Of a stretch of 64,000 nt of DNA, positions 16,531 to 24,979 are shown one piece after another. Source of the stretch: Acidovorax sp. Root219 (GTDB taxonomy: Bacteria; Pseudomonadota; Gammaproteobacteria; Burkholderiales; Burkholderiaceae_C); contig NZ_LMIJ01000016.1 of NCBI RefSeq assembly GCF_001428665.1, positions 8,512-72,511 of the forward strand, written 5' to 3'. The notes under the pieces were generated by a model. It was not told the DNA's origin. It made no database searches and saw nothing but the letters and a program-made list of their open reading frames with translations. Both the position numbers and the translations under genes were made by a program. How positions within the stretch are numbered: position 1 is the stretch's first letter; each line of letters opens with the position of its first letter.

Positions 16531-17360
16531 GCGGCAGACTCCGCGCGCTGCCCAGGCCGTGTGGCGTGCACGGAGGAGGCTGCGCGGTGCTTCCATTGGC
16601 GGTGCAGCACCGCGATGCCCATGGCCAGGCACAGGGCCGCAGCCCCGCCCCACACTGCCATGCCCGATCGCCAGGCCAGCCCCGCCAGGGCCGCTGCGGC
16701 CAGCGCTGCCAGCACGGCGGCGGCGCGTGGCCACCAGGCCTGCAGCATGGCGGCCGGCAGCACCAGGAAGAAGGCCACCAGCAGACCCAGCATGCCGGCC
16801 GAGCGCGCCGGCTCGGCCGCCACGATGTGCGCGATGCGAAACGACTCGATGGCCAGCAGGCCCGCCAGCCAGAAAGAAAGGGCCTGCGTGGAGGGCATGG
16901 CGGGCCAGTGCCATCCCCCGCGCGCGGCGCGGCGCGGTGGGTGGCTGCCGTTGTCGCGGCGGCGGTTCGCCTGCACCCGCGCCGGGCCAATGAAGGCGGC
17001 CAGGCCCGACAGCACGGCGCCCAGTGCCACCAGGCTGGCCAACATGGGCCACTGCAGCGGCGCGCCCAGCACCATGCCCGCCGCGCCGGCCAGCCCCAGC
17101 AGCCCGCCGGCCGCGCAGAGCGACACGCGCCACAGCGCCAGGTGGCGTAGCGCCCAGGCCGCGAGCAGCGAGGTGATGAGCCAGGTGGCAATCAGCGTCC
17201 ACACGGCCCACACCGGCCGCTGCGCCAGCGGCGGCAGGCCGGCGGGTGGCCACAGGTGCATGAGCACGGCCACCAGCACGGCGGCGGGCACGGTGGCGTG
17301 CAGCGCGAGGAAGCAGCGCACCACGAAGGAGGCGCAAGGGGCTGCGGCCTGTTTCGTCAT
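16527..17360 (-). CDS. Multi-TM membrane protein in siderophore operon
   Basis: A 277-aa integral membrane protein. Two hydrophobic halves of about four helices each (residues roughly 10-130 and 155-250) are joined by a basic, arginine-rich loop (NRRRDNGSHPPRRAARGG). I do not recognise a named family; parts resemble DUF3649-type iron-uptake membrane proteins. It overlaps the genes on both sides by 4 bases (ATGA at 17357-17360 and 16527-16530), so it is translated as part of a tight unit with the PepSY gene and the DUF3325-like gene. A role in reduction or handling of imported ferric siderophore is inferred from context. Confidence 0.6.
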   Translation of the reverse strand: MTKQAAAPCASFVVRCFLALHATVPAAVLVAVLMHLWPPAGLPPLAQRPVWAVWTLIATWLITSLLAAWALRHLALWRVSLCAAGGLLGLAGAAGMVLGAPLQWPMLASLVALGAVLSGLAAFIGPARVQANRRRDNGSHPPRRAARGGWHWPAMPSTQALSFWLAGLLAIESFRIAHIVAAEPARSAGMLGLLVAFFLVLPAAMLQAWWPRAAAVLAALAAAALAGLAWRSGMAVWGGAAALCLAMGIAVLHRQWKHRAASSVHATRPGQRAESAA

Positions 17361-18502
17361 GCCTGCAGCCCTGGCGGCCCGCTGGCCTGCTGCCCTGCCG
17401 GTTGCGATTCACGCCGCCGCTGCTGGCGCGAGTCCAGCCAGATCAGCGTGCCCGAGATGGACAAAAACGCCGGCGTCATGCCCAGGATGAAGTAGAGCCA
17501 CTTCAATGCCAGCCCACCGAAGTCGCCGAAGTGCAGCGGCTCCATGAGCCCGTTGACCAGCGACCAGAAGCCCGCCGTGCGCGGGTCCAACGTCTTCTTT
17601 GGCGCACCTGTGGCGGCGTTCATGTCCACCCGCGCCGTGCTGGCCAGGTGGCCGGCCAGGGCGCCGGTGAAGCTGGCCTCGGCCGCGCTGGTACCCCAGC
17701 GGCGCAGCGACACATAGCGTGCCTCCAGCCCCGGCACGGCCTGCTGCGCGCTGCGGTACAGGGCGTCGAGGGACTGCATTGCCGCGGGCTCGGCGGCCGG
17801 TGGTGGCTTGCGCGCGGCGCTGGCGGCTGGCGCGCCCGCCATCACGTATTTGTATCCCTGCTCGAACAGCGGCGCCAACCCCAGCCAGGCCCCCGTGGCC
17901 GCGATCAGGACGTGAAAGCCCAGCCCCCAGATGCCGGCGGACTTGTGCAGGTCCGACATCACCACGCGAAAGCTGCGGCCCCAGCGCTGGGTGAACAGCT
18001 CAGCCAATATCTTGCGGTGGATCACGATGCCCGTGCCGATCAGCACCAGCATGGCCGCGCCGAGAAAGCCCACGATCCAGCGCGGCCCGAAGAACAAGAA
18101 CACGTGCAGCATGCGCAGGTACTGGCCGAGCTGGCTGTCCACCGGGCCCATCACGGCGCCCGTGTCCGAGCGCAGGGCCACCTTGGTGCGCTGGCTGGCG
18201 GGGGCGCCGCGCTCGCGCACATGGGCGAAGTAGCTGGGGTTGGTGGCGTCGGGCAACGCGATGGTCTCCACCGTGGCGCCCGGGTAGTGCGCCTGCAACT
18301 GCGCCAGCACGGTGGCCAGCGGCGCGGGCGGCTCGGTGCGCGGCAACCCCGCCAGCGACGGGTTGGCCCACAGGTCGATCTCGTTCTTGAACACCACCAC
18401 CGCGCCCGAGAAGCAGACGATGAACATCAACAGCCCCGTGACGATGCCCGCCCACGAGTGCAGGACGAACAGGCGGTTCAGCGTGCGCTGGCTGGTGGGC
18501 AT
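17357..18502 (-). CDS. PepSY-associated TM helix protein (siderophore-iron reductase type)
   Basis: A 381-aa inner-membrane protein with the PepSY_TM arrangement. An N-terminal helix (HSWAGIVTGLLMFIVCFSGA) contains the conserved HxWxG. A periplasmic PepSY part follows (ANPSLAGLP ... YPGATVETIALP), then paired helices with MLHVFLFFG and DLHKSAGIWGLGFHVLIAATG, whose histidines could ligate heme, and a C-terminal helix LKWLYFILGMTPAFLSISG. Homologues beside TonB receptors are thought to reduce siderophore-bound iron. It starts 12 bases after the receptor stop and overlaps the next gene by 4 bases. Confidence 0.85.
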   Translation of the reverse strand: MPTSQRTLNRLFVLHSWAGIVTGLLMFIVCFSGAVVVFKNEIDLWANPSLAGLPRTEPPAPLATVLAQLQAHYPGATVETIALPDATNPSYFAHVRERGAPASQRTKVALRSDTGAVMGPVDSQLGQYLRMLHVFLFFGPRWIVGFLGAAMLVLIGTGIVIHRKILAELFTQRWGRSFRVVMSDLHKSAGIWGLGFHVLIAATGAWLGLAPLFEQGYKYVMAGAPAASAARKPPPAAEPAAMQSLDALYRSAQQAVPGLEARYVSLRRWGTSAAEASFTGALAGHLASTARVDMNAATGAPKKTLDPRTAGFWSLVNGLMEPLHFGDFGGLALKWLYFILGMTPAFLSISGTLIWLDSRQQRRRESQPAGQQASGPPGLQA

Positions 18503-18514
18503 GGTGGCGCCGGG

Positions 18515-20701
18515 TCAGAAGAAGTACGTCAGCCCCAGGCTGAAGTTGCGCGGCAGCGCGGGCGAGACCACGTTGGCGTTGATTGCGCCGTCGTAATACG
18601 CCTTGTTGAACAGGTTCTTCACCCCGGCCGTCAGGCGGTAGTTCTCGCCCGCGTAGCTGATGGAGGCATCGGCCACCACGTACGAGGGCAGCGTGAACGG
18701 GTACGAGCCGATCTGCTCGCTCACATAGCGCCCGCCCAGGCCCAGCGTGACGCGCTGGTACTGCGGCAGCTTGTAGGTGGCCCAGGCCGTGAGCGTGTGG
18801 CGCGGCGTGAGGTTGAGCGGCAGGCCCACGATGGCGGCGTTGTTGTCGCGCGTGACCTTGGTCTGCGTGTAGGTGTAGGCGCTGGTAAGCTTCCAGCCGT
18901 TCTTCATATCGGCCCCCAGCTCCACCTCCAGGCCGCGCGCACGCTGCTGGCCGGTCTGCACGCTGAAGCCGGTATTCACCGGGTCGGCCGTGGTCACGTT
19001 CTCGCGCACCAGGTCAAAGAGGGCCAGCGCACCCGTGAGCTGGCCGCCCGGGGCCTCGTACTTCAAGCCGGCTTCCCACTGCTTGCCGGTCTCGGGCACA
19101 AAGGGCGTGCCGTTGAACGCCAGGCCCGAGGTCGGCAAAAAGGACTCGCCGTAGCTCCCATAGGCGGCCCAGCCGGGCTTGAACTCGTACACCAGGCCGG
19201 CCGACAGCGTGGTGGCACTGTCCTTTTGCTGCGTCTGCACGCGCGTGACGCGGTTGTCGATGTCGTTGGTGGACCAGTCGCGGCGCAGGCCCACCAGGGC
19301 CGTCCAGCCCTGGCCGAACTTGATCTGGTCCTGCGCATACAGGCCCGCCACCGTGAGCTTGCCGGGCGCGTCGCTGGTCCGCGCCGCAGGGCAGTTGGCC
19401 TGCACGCCGTAGGCCGGCGCGAACAGGTCCAGCGCGGCAATGGAGCAGGTGCGGCTGGCCAGCAGGCTGTGGCCGCTGCGCACATCCAGGCCCGTGACCA
19501 GTTGGTGCTTTGCGCCCAGCGCCTCGAAGCGCGTGAGCAGCGAGGTGTCGGTGGCCAGCAGGTCGTAGTCCATGGTCTGGCGCGAGGCGCTGCGGTTCTG
19601 CAGCCGCTGGTTGGCCTGCAGCGCCTGGTTGGAGACAAAATTGCCCGTGCCCTTCTCGGTCTCGTAGCGCACGTTCTGGCGGAAAGTCATCGCAGGCGAG
19701 ACCTGGTGCTCCAGCGCGTAGCCCAGCGTGGTGCTCTCCACGTCGTACACACCAAACGCGGGATCACCGGTGAACAGCGTGCGGGACAGCGTGCCGTTGC
19801 GGTTGGGCAGCAGCGTGCCATAGGGCGTGATGCCCTGCTGGCGCATCCACTCGCTGCGGCTGTAGGTGGCGAACAGCACCAGATCGGTCTGCGCCCCCAG
19901 GTCGATGGAGAGGGACGGCGCGAACCAGCGGTCCTTGCGGTAGACGAACTGCGTCGGGTCGTCGGCATCCGTCACCTGCGCATTGATGCGCAGCGCTGTC
20001 TTGCCCGATTCGGACAGCGGCCGGTTCACGTCGGCCTGCAGCGTGCGCTGGCCGAAGCTGCCCACCTCCACCCCCACCTCGCTCAAAGGCTCCTTGCGCG
20101 GGCGCTTGCTCACCGCGTTGACGATGCCGCCCGGCTGCACTTGGCCATACAGCACCGAGGCCGAGCCCTTGAGCACCTCGAAGCGCTCATACCCATAAGG
20201 CTGCAGCTTGGCCCACATGCCCGGGCTCTGCACCAGGCCATCGACAAGGATGGATTCGGTGGCGCGAAAGCCCCGGATGTTGAGGTCGTCAAAGCCCCGG
20301 CGCCCGAAGTTGACAGGGCTCACCCCCGCCACCGTCTGCAGCGCCTGCTGCACATTGGTGATCTGGCGCGACTCCATCTGCTCGCGCGTCACCACGCTGA
20401 CGGACTGCGGGGTTTCCAACCGCCGCATGGGCGCCTTGCCGGCCGTCTGGGCCTCCACAGGCGCAAAGCCCATGTCCTTTTCGGTGCTGGCGTTGATGCG
20501 CACTTCCTGCAGCTGGGGCGCAGTGGTGGCCGGGGCATCGGCGGCAGCTTGTGCAAAGGCGGACTGCGCCAGGCACAGGGCCAGCGGGGTCAGGGCGAAC
20601 AGGCCGGCGGCACGCGATGGAGAGCGGGTGGGCGAAAGGGCAGGGCGGTGCGTGGCGGTTGCACGCAGGCGCAGCGCTGCGCGTTGGGGCAGGGTGTGCA
20701 T
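18515..20701 (-). CDS. TonB-dependent siderophore receptor
   Basis: A 728-aa outer-membrane receptor. A long signal peptide (FALTPLALCLAQSAFAQA, cleavage near residue 50 from the chosen start) leads to a plug domain with ETPQSVSVVTREQMESRQI, VAGVSPVNFGRRGFDDLNIR and GSASVLYGQVQPGGIVN. The 22-strand barrel ends in a terminal phenylalanine (LGLTYFF). The plug motifs are those of FpvA/FhuA-type ferric hydroxamate or catecholate receptors. No FecA-like N-terminal signalling domain is evident between signal peptide and plug. The start was set at MHTLPQRAAL; a longer start at 20758 is possible. A Fur-like box lies about 70 bases upstream. Confidence 0.9.
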   Translation of the reverse strand: MHTLPQRAALRLRATATHRPALSPTRSPSRAAGLFALTPLALCLAQSAFAQAAADAPATTAPQLQEVRINASTEKDMGFAPVEAQTAGKAPMRRLETPQSVSVVTREQMESRQITNVQQALQTVAGVSPVNFGRRGFDDLNIRGFRATESILVDGLVQSPGMWAKLQPYGYERFEVLKGSASVLYGQVQPGGIVNAVSKRPRKEPLSEVGVEVGSFGQRTLQADVNRPLSESGKTALRINAQVTDADDPTQFVYRKDRWFAPSLSIDLGAQTDLVLFATYSRSEWMRQQGITPYGTLLPNRNGTLSRTLFTGDPAFGVYDVESTTLGYALEHQVSPAMTFRQNVRYETEKGTGNFVSNQALQANQRLQNRSASRQTMDYDLLATDTSLLTRFEALGAKHQLVTGLDVRSGHSLLASRTCSIAALDLFAPAYGVQANCPAARTSDAPGKLTVAGLYAQDQIKFGQGWTALVGLRRDWSTNDIDNRVTRVQTQQKDSATTLSAGLVYEFKPGWAAYGSYGESFLPTSGLAFNGTPFVPETGKQWEAGLKYEAPGGQLTGALALFDLVRENVTTADPVNTGFSVQTGQQRARGLEVELGADMKNGWKLTSAYTYTQTKVTRDNNAAIVGLPLNLTPRHTLTAWATYKLPQYQRVTLGLGGRYVSEQIGSYPFTLPSYVVADASISYAGENYRLTAGVKNLFNKAYYDGAINANVVSPALPRNFSLGLTYFF

Positions 20702-20771
20702 GGAAAGGGTCCGGGACAGGAGGAGCGGCGGGAGCTGGCGGGCATCCTGACGGGACACTTGGCTTGCTTGA

Positions 20772-20786
20772 AGATAAGAATTGTAA
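20772..20786 (-). promoter_or_regulatory. Weak Fur-like box upstream of TonB receptor
   Basis: Read on the minus strand, TTACAATTCTTATCT matches TGATAATnATTATCA at 10 of 14 positions, counted by eye. It sits 71 bp before the receptor ATG. The match is modest; iron regulation is expected from gene content. Confidence 0.4.
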
Positions 20787-20955
20787 TGCGAATGAATCGC
20801 GTTTGCGAAGAATTGTAAAGAGGGGTGGAATCGTCCTCTCGCGTACCACCTTCCGTGGGTCGGTCAGGGCCGCCCGGATTTCATCGGCACTTCAGGCGGG
20901 GCCCATTCCATCCCTGCAAGTGCCGATCCATCGCGATGTCTTTGGCCGGCTTGTC

Positions 20956-22830
20956 TCAGCGCTCTTCACCGCCGACAGGAGGATTGCTGTCTGGCCCTGC
21001 ATACCCAGGATAGCCGCCGTCGCCGCCCGCCGCCGCAGCCTCCTGCCGCTCCCTGGCCATCTGCTCCGCCAGTTGGCTGCGCCCCTCGCGCGCTACGGCG
21101 ATCATCTTGGCGCGGTCGCGGTGGTGCGGGTACATGCGGTCGGACAGGGCGATGTTGTGCTCGCGAAAGCGCCGGGTCATCTCACTGGCCTCTTCAGGCG
21201 GCAGGCCCATGAGCTCGAGCACCGTGCGGGCGCTGTGCATGCTCGACTCGAACAGCTCGCGCTGCACCAGTGTCACGCCGGCGTCGCGCAGATTGTTCCA
21301 GTGCGTGAGGTCGCGCGCGCGGGCCACCACCTGCAGGTGCGGGAAGTGCTTGCGCGCCAGCACGGCGATCTTGACGGACTGCTCGGGGTCGTCCACGGCG
21401 ATCACCAGGATGCGCGCCTGCCCGGCACCCGCGATGCGCAGCAGGTCGAGCCGGGTGGCGTCGCCGTAGTGCACCCGGTAGCCGAAGGTGCGCGCCACCT
21501 CCAGCATTTCCACGCTGTGGTCGAGCACGGTGGTGCGTATGCCCTGCATCAGCATCACGCGCGCCACGATCTGGCCGTAGCGGCCGAAGCCTGCGATCAC
21601 GATGGGCGCCTCCTGCGGCTCCGAGATCTCGTCGGCCTCGGGCGCCTTGACGTGCGCATAGCGGCGCAGCAGCACGCGGTCCAGCACCACCAGCAGCAAG
21701 GGGCTCAGCAGCATCGACAGCGCCACCGCACCGATGAGCAGCGAGGCGGTTTCGGCGGGGAACACCTGGGCGCCGGCGGCGGCCTGGAACACCACGAAGG
21801 CGAACTCGCCGCCCTGTGCCAGCAGCAACGTGAACACGGGGCGCTCCTGGTAGGGGATGTTCACCGCGCGCGCCAGCGCATAGATCACCACCGCCTTGCA
21901 GGCCAGAAAGCCGAAGAGGATGCCCGCCATGAGCCAGGGTGAGCGCATGAGCACGCCGAAGTCGATGCTCATGCCCACGGCAATGAAGAACAGGCCCAGC
22001 AGCAGGCCCTTGAAGGGCTCGATGTCGGCCTCCAGCTCGCGCCGGTACTCGCTGTCGGCCAGCAGCACGCCGGCCAGAAAGGCGCCGAGCGCCATCGACA
22101 GCCCGACCATCACCATCAGCATGGCGATGCCCACCACCAGCAGCAGCGCGGCGGCGGTGAAGACCTCGGGCGTCTTGCTCTTGGCGATCCAGCGCAGCAC
22201 GGGCCGCAGCAGCAGGCGCCCGCCGAGGATGATGGCGGCGATCACGCCGACGATCTTGGCCACCTCCAGCGCCACCTCGCCCGGCGAGTGGCTGGTGCCC
22301 GCGCCGGCTGCGGCGCCCAGCAGCGGCAGCAGCGCCAGAATGGGGATGGCCGCCACGTCCTGGAACAGCAAAATCGAAAAGCCTGCCTGCCCGCTGCTGG
22401 TGCGCATCAGGTTGCGCTCGGCCAGGCTTTGCAGGGCGATGGCCGTGGACGACAGTGCCAGCCCCAGCGCCCCGACCAGGCCCACGCGCCAGGGCAGGCC
22501 CACCAGGCTGGCCAGCACGAAGAGCACCGCCGCGCAGCCCAGCACCTGGGCGCTGCCCATGCCGAAGATGGGGCGGCGCAGCGCCCACAGCCGGCTGGGC
22601 TGCAACTCCAGCCCGACGAGAAAGAGCATCAGCACCACGCCGAACTCGGCGAAATGCAATATGTCCTGCACATTGCTCACCAAGGCCAGGCCCCAGGGCC
22701 CGATGGCGATGCCGGCCGCCAGGTAGCCGATGATGGCGCCCAGGCCCAGGGCCTTGGCGATGGGCACGGCCAATACGGCGGCCGTGAGGTACAGAAAGCC
22801 GTAGGTGAGCCAGGTGGGTGCGTGTTCCAT
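20956..22830 (-). CDS. KefC/YbaL-type monovalent cation:proton antiporter
   Basis: A 624-aa CPA2-family protein. Twelve to thirteen helices span residues about 5-400 and include the conserved GYLAAGIAIGPWGL and FGVVLMLFLVGLEL near the start, and GLALSSTAIALQ plus FQDVAAIPILALLP in the core. A cytoplasmic TrkA-N (RCK) domain begins with IVIAGFGRYGQIVARVM and VHYGDATRLDLLR. The last ~70 residues are charged (REHNIALSDRMYPHHRDR) and end in a glycine-rich tail. Such systems export K+ in exchange for H+, gated by glutathione adducts or nucleotides. The start is the ATG at 22830 at the family N-terminus (MEHAPTWLTYGF). The 254 bases between its stop and the TonB receptor start contain only the Fur-like box. 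Confidence 0.9.
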   Translation of the reverse strand: MEHAPTWLTYGFLYLTAAVLAVPIAKALGLGAIIGYLAAGIAIGPWGLALVSNVQDILHFAEFGVVLMLFLVGLELQPSRLWALRRPIFGMGSAQVLGCAAVLFVLASLVGLPWRVGLVGALGLALSSTAIALQSLAERNLMRTSSGQAGFSILLFQDVAAIPILALLPLLGAAAGAGTSHSPGEVALEVAKIVGVIAAIILGGRLLLRPVLRWIAKSKTPEVFTAAALLLVVGIAMLMVMVGLSMALGAFLAGVLLADSEYRRELEADIEPFKGLLLGLFFIAVGMSIDFGVLMRSPWLMAGILFGFLACKAVVIYALARAVNIPYQERPVFTLLLAQGGEFAFVVFQAAAGAQVFPAETASLLIGAVALSMLLSPLLLVVLDRVLLRRYAHVKAPEADEISEPQEAPIVIAGFGRYGQIVARVMLMQGIRTTVLDHSVEMLEVARTFGYRVHYGDATRLDLLRIAGAGQARILVIAVDDPEQSVKIAVLARKHFPHLQVVARARDLTHWNNLRDAGVTLVQRELFESSMHSARTVLELMGLPPEEASEMTRRFREHNIALSDRMYPHHRDRAKMIAVAREGRSQLAEQMARERQEAAAAGGDGGYPGYAGPDSNPPVGGEER

Positions 22831-23007
22831 GGGGGCAGGTCGGGCCGGGGGTGGTCTGTTGTGTTGGGGATGTGTGTTCCCTCGGCGTGTACATTTTGGC
22901 ATCGCTGCGCTTTGCTCTGTTTTTGGTAGCGCAATAGGCCGACATGCTGTGCGGGCCGACCATGGTTGATAAGATACGCGCCCTTGCTTTTGTGTGGTGG
23001 TTGCTCC

Positions 23008-23646
23008 ATGGATTTCCAGACTTGGTTGGCTTTTTTCGCGGCCTCGTGCCTGATTGCGGTGTCCCCCGGTTCGGGCGCGGTGCTGTCGATGAGCCATGGC
23101 CTGTCGTTCGGCGTGCGCAAGACGGGCGCCACCATCCTCGGGCTGCAACTGGGCCTGCTGCTGATCCTGCTGGTGGCGGGGGCGGGCGTGGGCTCGCTGC
23201 TGCTTGCGTCCGAGCTGGCCTTCAGCGTGGTCAAGGTGCTGGGCGCCGGCTACCTGATCTATGTGGGCTTTTGCCAGTGGCGCTCGGGCGATGCCTCGCC
23301 GCTGCAAGGCGACGAAGAGGTGCCCGCAGGCACTTGGCAAAAGCGCTGCCTCACCGGCTTTCTGACCAATGCCACCAACCCCAAGGGCATCATTTTCATG
23401 GTGGCCGTGCTGCCGCAGTTCATGACCGATAGCCGCCCGCTGTGGACGCAGCTGCTGGTGATGGCTGCCACCACGGTGGCCGTGGACGTGACCGTGATGC
23501 ACGGCTACGCCGCCGGCGCCAGCGCCATGCGCCGCCTGATGCGCAGCGCCCGGGCCCTGCGTGTGCAGAATCGGGTCTTCGGCGGGCTGTTGATGGCCGT
23601 GGGCGCCGGGCTCTTCTTCGTCAAGCGCGGCGGCCAGCACGCATGA
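23008..23646 (+). CDS. LysE/RhtB-family amino acid exporter
   Basis: A 212-aa inner-membrane exporter with six helices. The N-terminal motif is FFAASCLIAVSPGSGAVLSM (the family SPGPxxxxV block), followed by GLQLGLLLILLVAGAGVGSLL, GAGYLIYVGFCQW and FLTNATNPKGIIFMVAVLPQF. RhtB-like members export homoserine, homoserine lactone or threonine; the actual substrate is unknown. The ATG giving MDFQTWLAFF was chosen over an upstream in-frame start because it matches the family. It is divergent from the KefC gene across about 180 bases. Confidence 0.88.
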   Translation: MDFQTWLAFFAASCLIAVSPGSGAVLSMSHGLSFGVRKTGATILGLQLGLLLILLVAGAGVGSLLLASELAFSVVKVLGAGYLIYVGFCQWRSGDASPLQGDEEVPAGTWQKRCLTGFLTNATNPKGIIFMVAVLPQFMTDSRPLWTQLLVMAATTVAVDVTVMHGYAAGASAMRRLMRSARALRVQNRVFGGLLMAVGAGLFFVKRGGQHA

Positions 23647-23759
23647 CGGGCTTGGGTCTTGCTATCGATTGGGTAGCATGACCGGGCGAGTCGGAGTCAG
23701 CGCCTGCCTTTGTCTTTCCAGCCGATTTCATTGCCAGACCCAACGCAAGGAGTTTCGTG

Positions 23760-24377
23760 ATGCCAGTGATCGTCGTTGCCAACCCGAAGGGGGGCGTGGG
23801 CAAGTCCACGCTGTCGACCAATGTGGCGGGCTACTACGCCAGCCACGGCCACCCCGTGCTGTTGGGCGACACCGACCGCCAGCAATCTGCGCGCCTGTGG
23901 CTGGGCCTGCGCCCGCCCGCAGCGCGGCCCATCGGCGTGTGGGACGTCAACTCCGACGTGATCAGCAAGCCGCCCAAGGGCACGACGCATGCGGTGCTCG
24001 ACACCTCGGCCGGCCTGCACGGCTGGCGCCTGAACGACGTGCTCAAGGTGGCCGACAAGATCATCGTGCCGCTGCAGCCCAGCGTGTTCGACATCTTCGC
24101 CACGCGCGAATTTCTGGACCAGTTGGCCGAGCACAAGCGCTCCGCCGGGGTACAGGTGGGCATTGTGGGCATGCGCGTGGATGCGCGCACGCGTGCTGCC
24201 GACCAACTGCACCAGTTCGTGGACAACCTCGGGTTTCCGGTGCTGGGCTACCTGCGCGACACGCAGAACTACATTCACCTGGCGGCGCACGGGCTCACGC
24301 TGTTCGACGTGGCACCGGGCCGCGTGGCGCGCGACCTGGAGCAGTGGCAGGGCATCTGCGAGTGGCTCGACGCATGA
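23760..24377 (+). CDS. Orphan ParA-family ATPase
   Basis: A 205-aa ParA/MinD-like ATPase with the deviant Walker A motif NPKGGVGKSTLSTN at residues 8-21, a switch-like GDTDRQQSARLW, and VLDTSAG as the Walker B region. The family is usually 200-260 aa. There is no ParB, no MinE and no centromere-like repeat nearby, so chromosome partitioning is unlikely; orphan ParA proteins position chemoreceptor arrays, carboxysomes or pili. AAGGAG at 23747-23752 gives 7-base spacing to the ATG, while the GTG at 23757 would be too close. No functional partner is recognised in the neighbourhood. Confidence 0.85.
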   Translation: MPVIVVANPKGGVGKSTLSTNVAGYYASHGHPVLLGDTDRQQSARLWLGLRPPAARPIGVWDVNSDVISKPPKGTTHAVLDTSAGLHGWRLNDVLKVADKIIVPLQPSVFDIFATREFLDQLAEHKRSAGVQVGIVGMRVDARTRAADQLHQFVDNLGFPVLGYLRDTQNYIHLAAHGLTLFDVAPGRVARDLEQWQGICEWLDA

Positions 24378-24452
24378 GCGCTGCTCGCCTGAGGGTTATT
24401 ACCTGTCACCCGGCCGACAAGGCGGGCTGTGGCGCAGCGCTACATTGGTGCC

Positions 24453-24917
24453 ATGAAAATCTTCCGCTCCTACTCCGAAGTCAGCGCCTGCGTGGGCCAG
24501 GAGGTCGCCGTGACCGACTGGATCACCATCACGCAGGAACAGGTCAACCTGTTTGCCGAAGCCACGGGCGACCACCAGTGGATCCATGTGGATCCCGAGC
24601 GTGCCAAGGCTGGGCCCTTCGGCGCGCCGATTGCGCATGGCTTTCTCACGCTGTCGCTGATTCCGCGCTTCTTCGAGTCGGGCATTGCCATCGAGGGCGC
24701 GCGCATGGGCGTCAACTATGGCCTGAACAAGGTGCGCTTCACCTCGCCGGTGCCGGTGGGCAGCCGCGTGCGGGCACGCCTGACCCTGCAGGCCGCAGAG
24801 CCGCTGGCGCCGGACGGCATGCAGATGACCTGGCTGGTGACCGTGGAGCGCGAGGGTGGCGACAAGCCCGTGTGCGTGGCCGAGTCGCTGGCCCGCAACT
24901 ACGGCGCCAAGCCTTGA
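24453..24917 (+). CDS. MaoC-family dehydratase (enoyl-CoA hydratase 2 type)
   Basis: A 154-aa single hot-dog domain protein. The hydratase-2 signature is intact: FAEATGDHQWIHVDPERA at about residues 34-51 supplies the catalytic Asp and His, and FGAPIAHGFLTLSLIP follows. Such proteins hydrate 2-enoyl-CoA to (R)-3-hydroxyacyl-CoA in fatty acid or PHA metabolism, in the cytoplasm. It lies between the ParA gene and a LysR gene that starts 62 bases later. Confidence 0.88.
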   Translation: MKIFRSYSEVSACVGQEVAVTDWITITQEQVNLFAEATGDHQWIHVDPERAKAGPFGAPIAHGFLTLSLIPRFFESGIAIEGARMGVNYGLNKVRFTSPVPVGSRVRARLTLQAAEPLAPDGMQMTWLVTVEREGGDKPVCVAESLARNYGAKP

Positions 24918-24979
24918 GGGCAGGGCGCCCGGCGCCCTTTCACCCGGCGCTCTTTCACATTTGGCAGGAGGGCTGAACG

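Noticed and set aside
17402..20818. Very long plus-strand open frame (over 1100 codons) opposite the PepSY and TonB receptor genes
   Set aside because: It is the antisense shadow of two clear genes; its product is Arg/Gln/His-rich with no domains, and high G+C keeps the frame open.
21194..22963. 589-codon minus frame in the KefC gene
   Set aside because: Out-of-frame reading of the antiporter gene with no recognisable domain.
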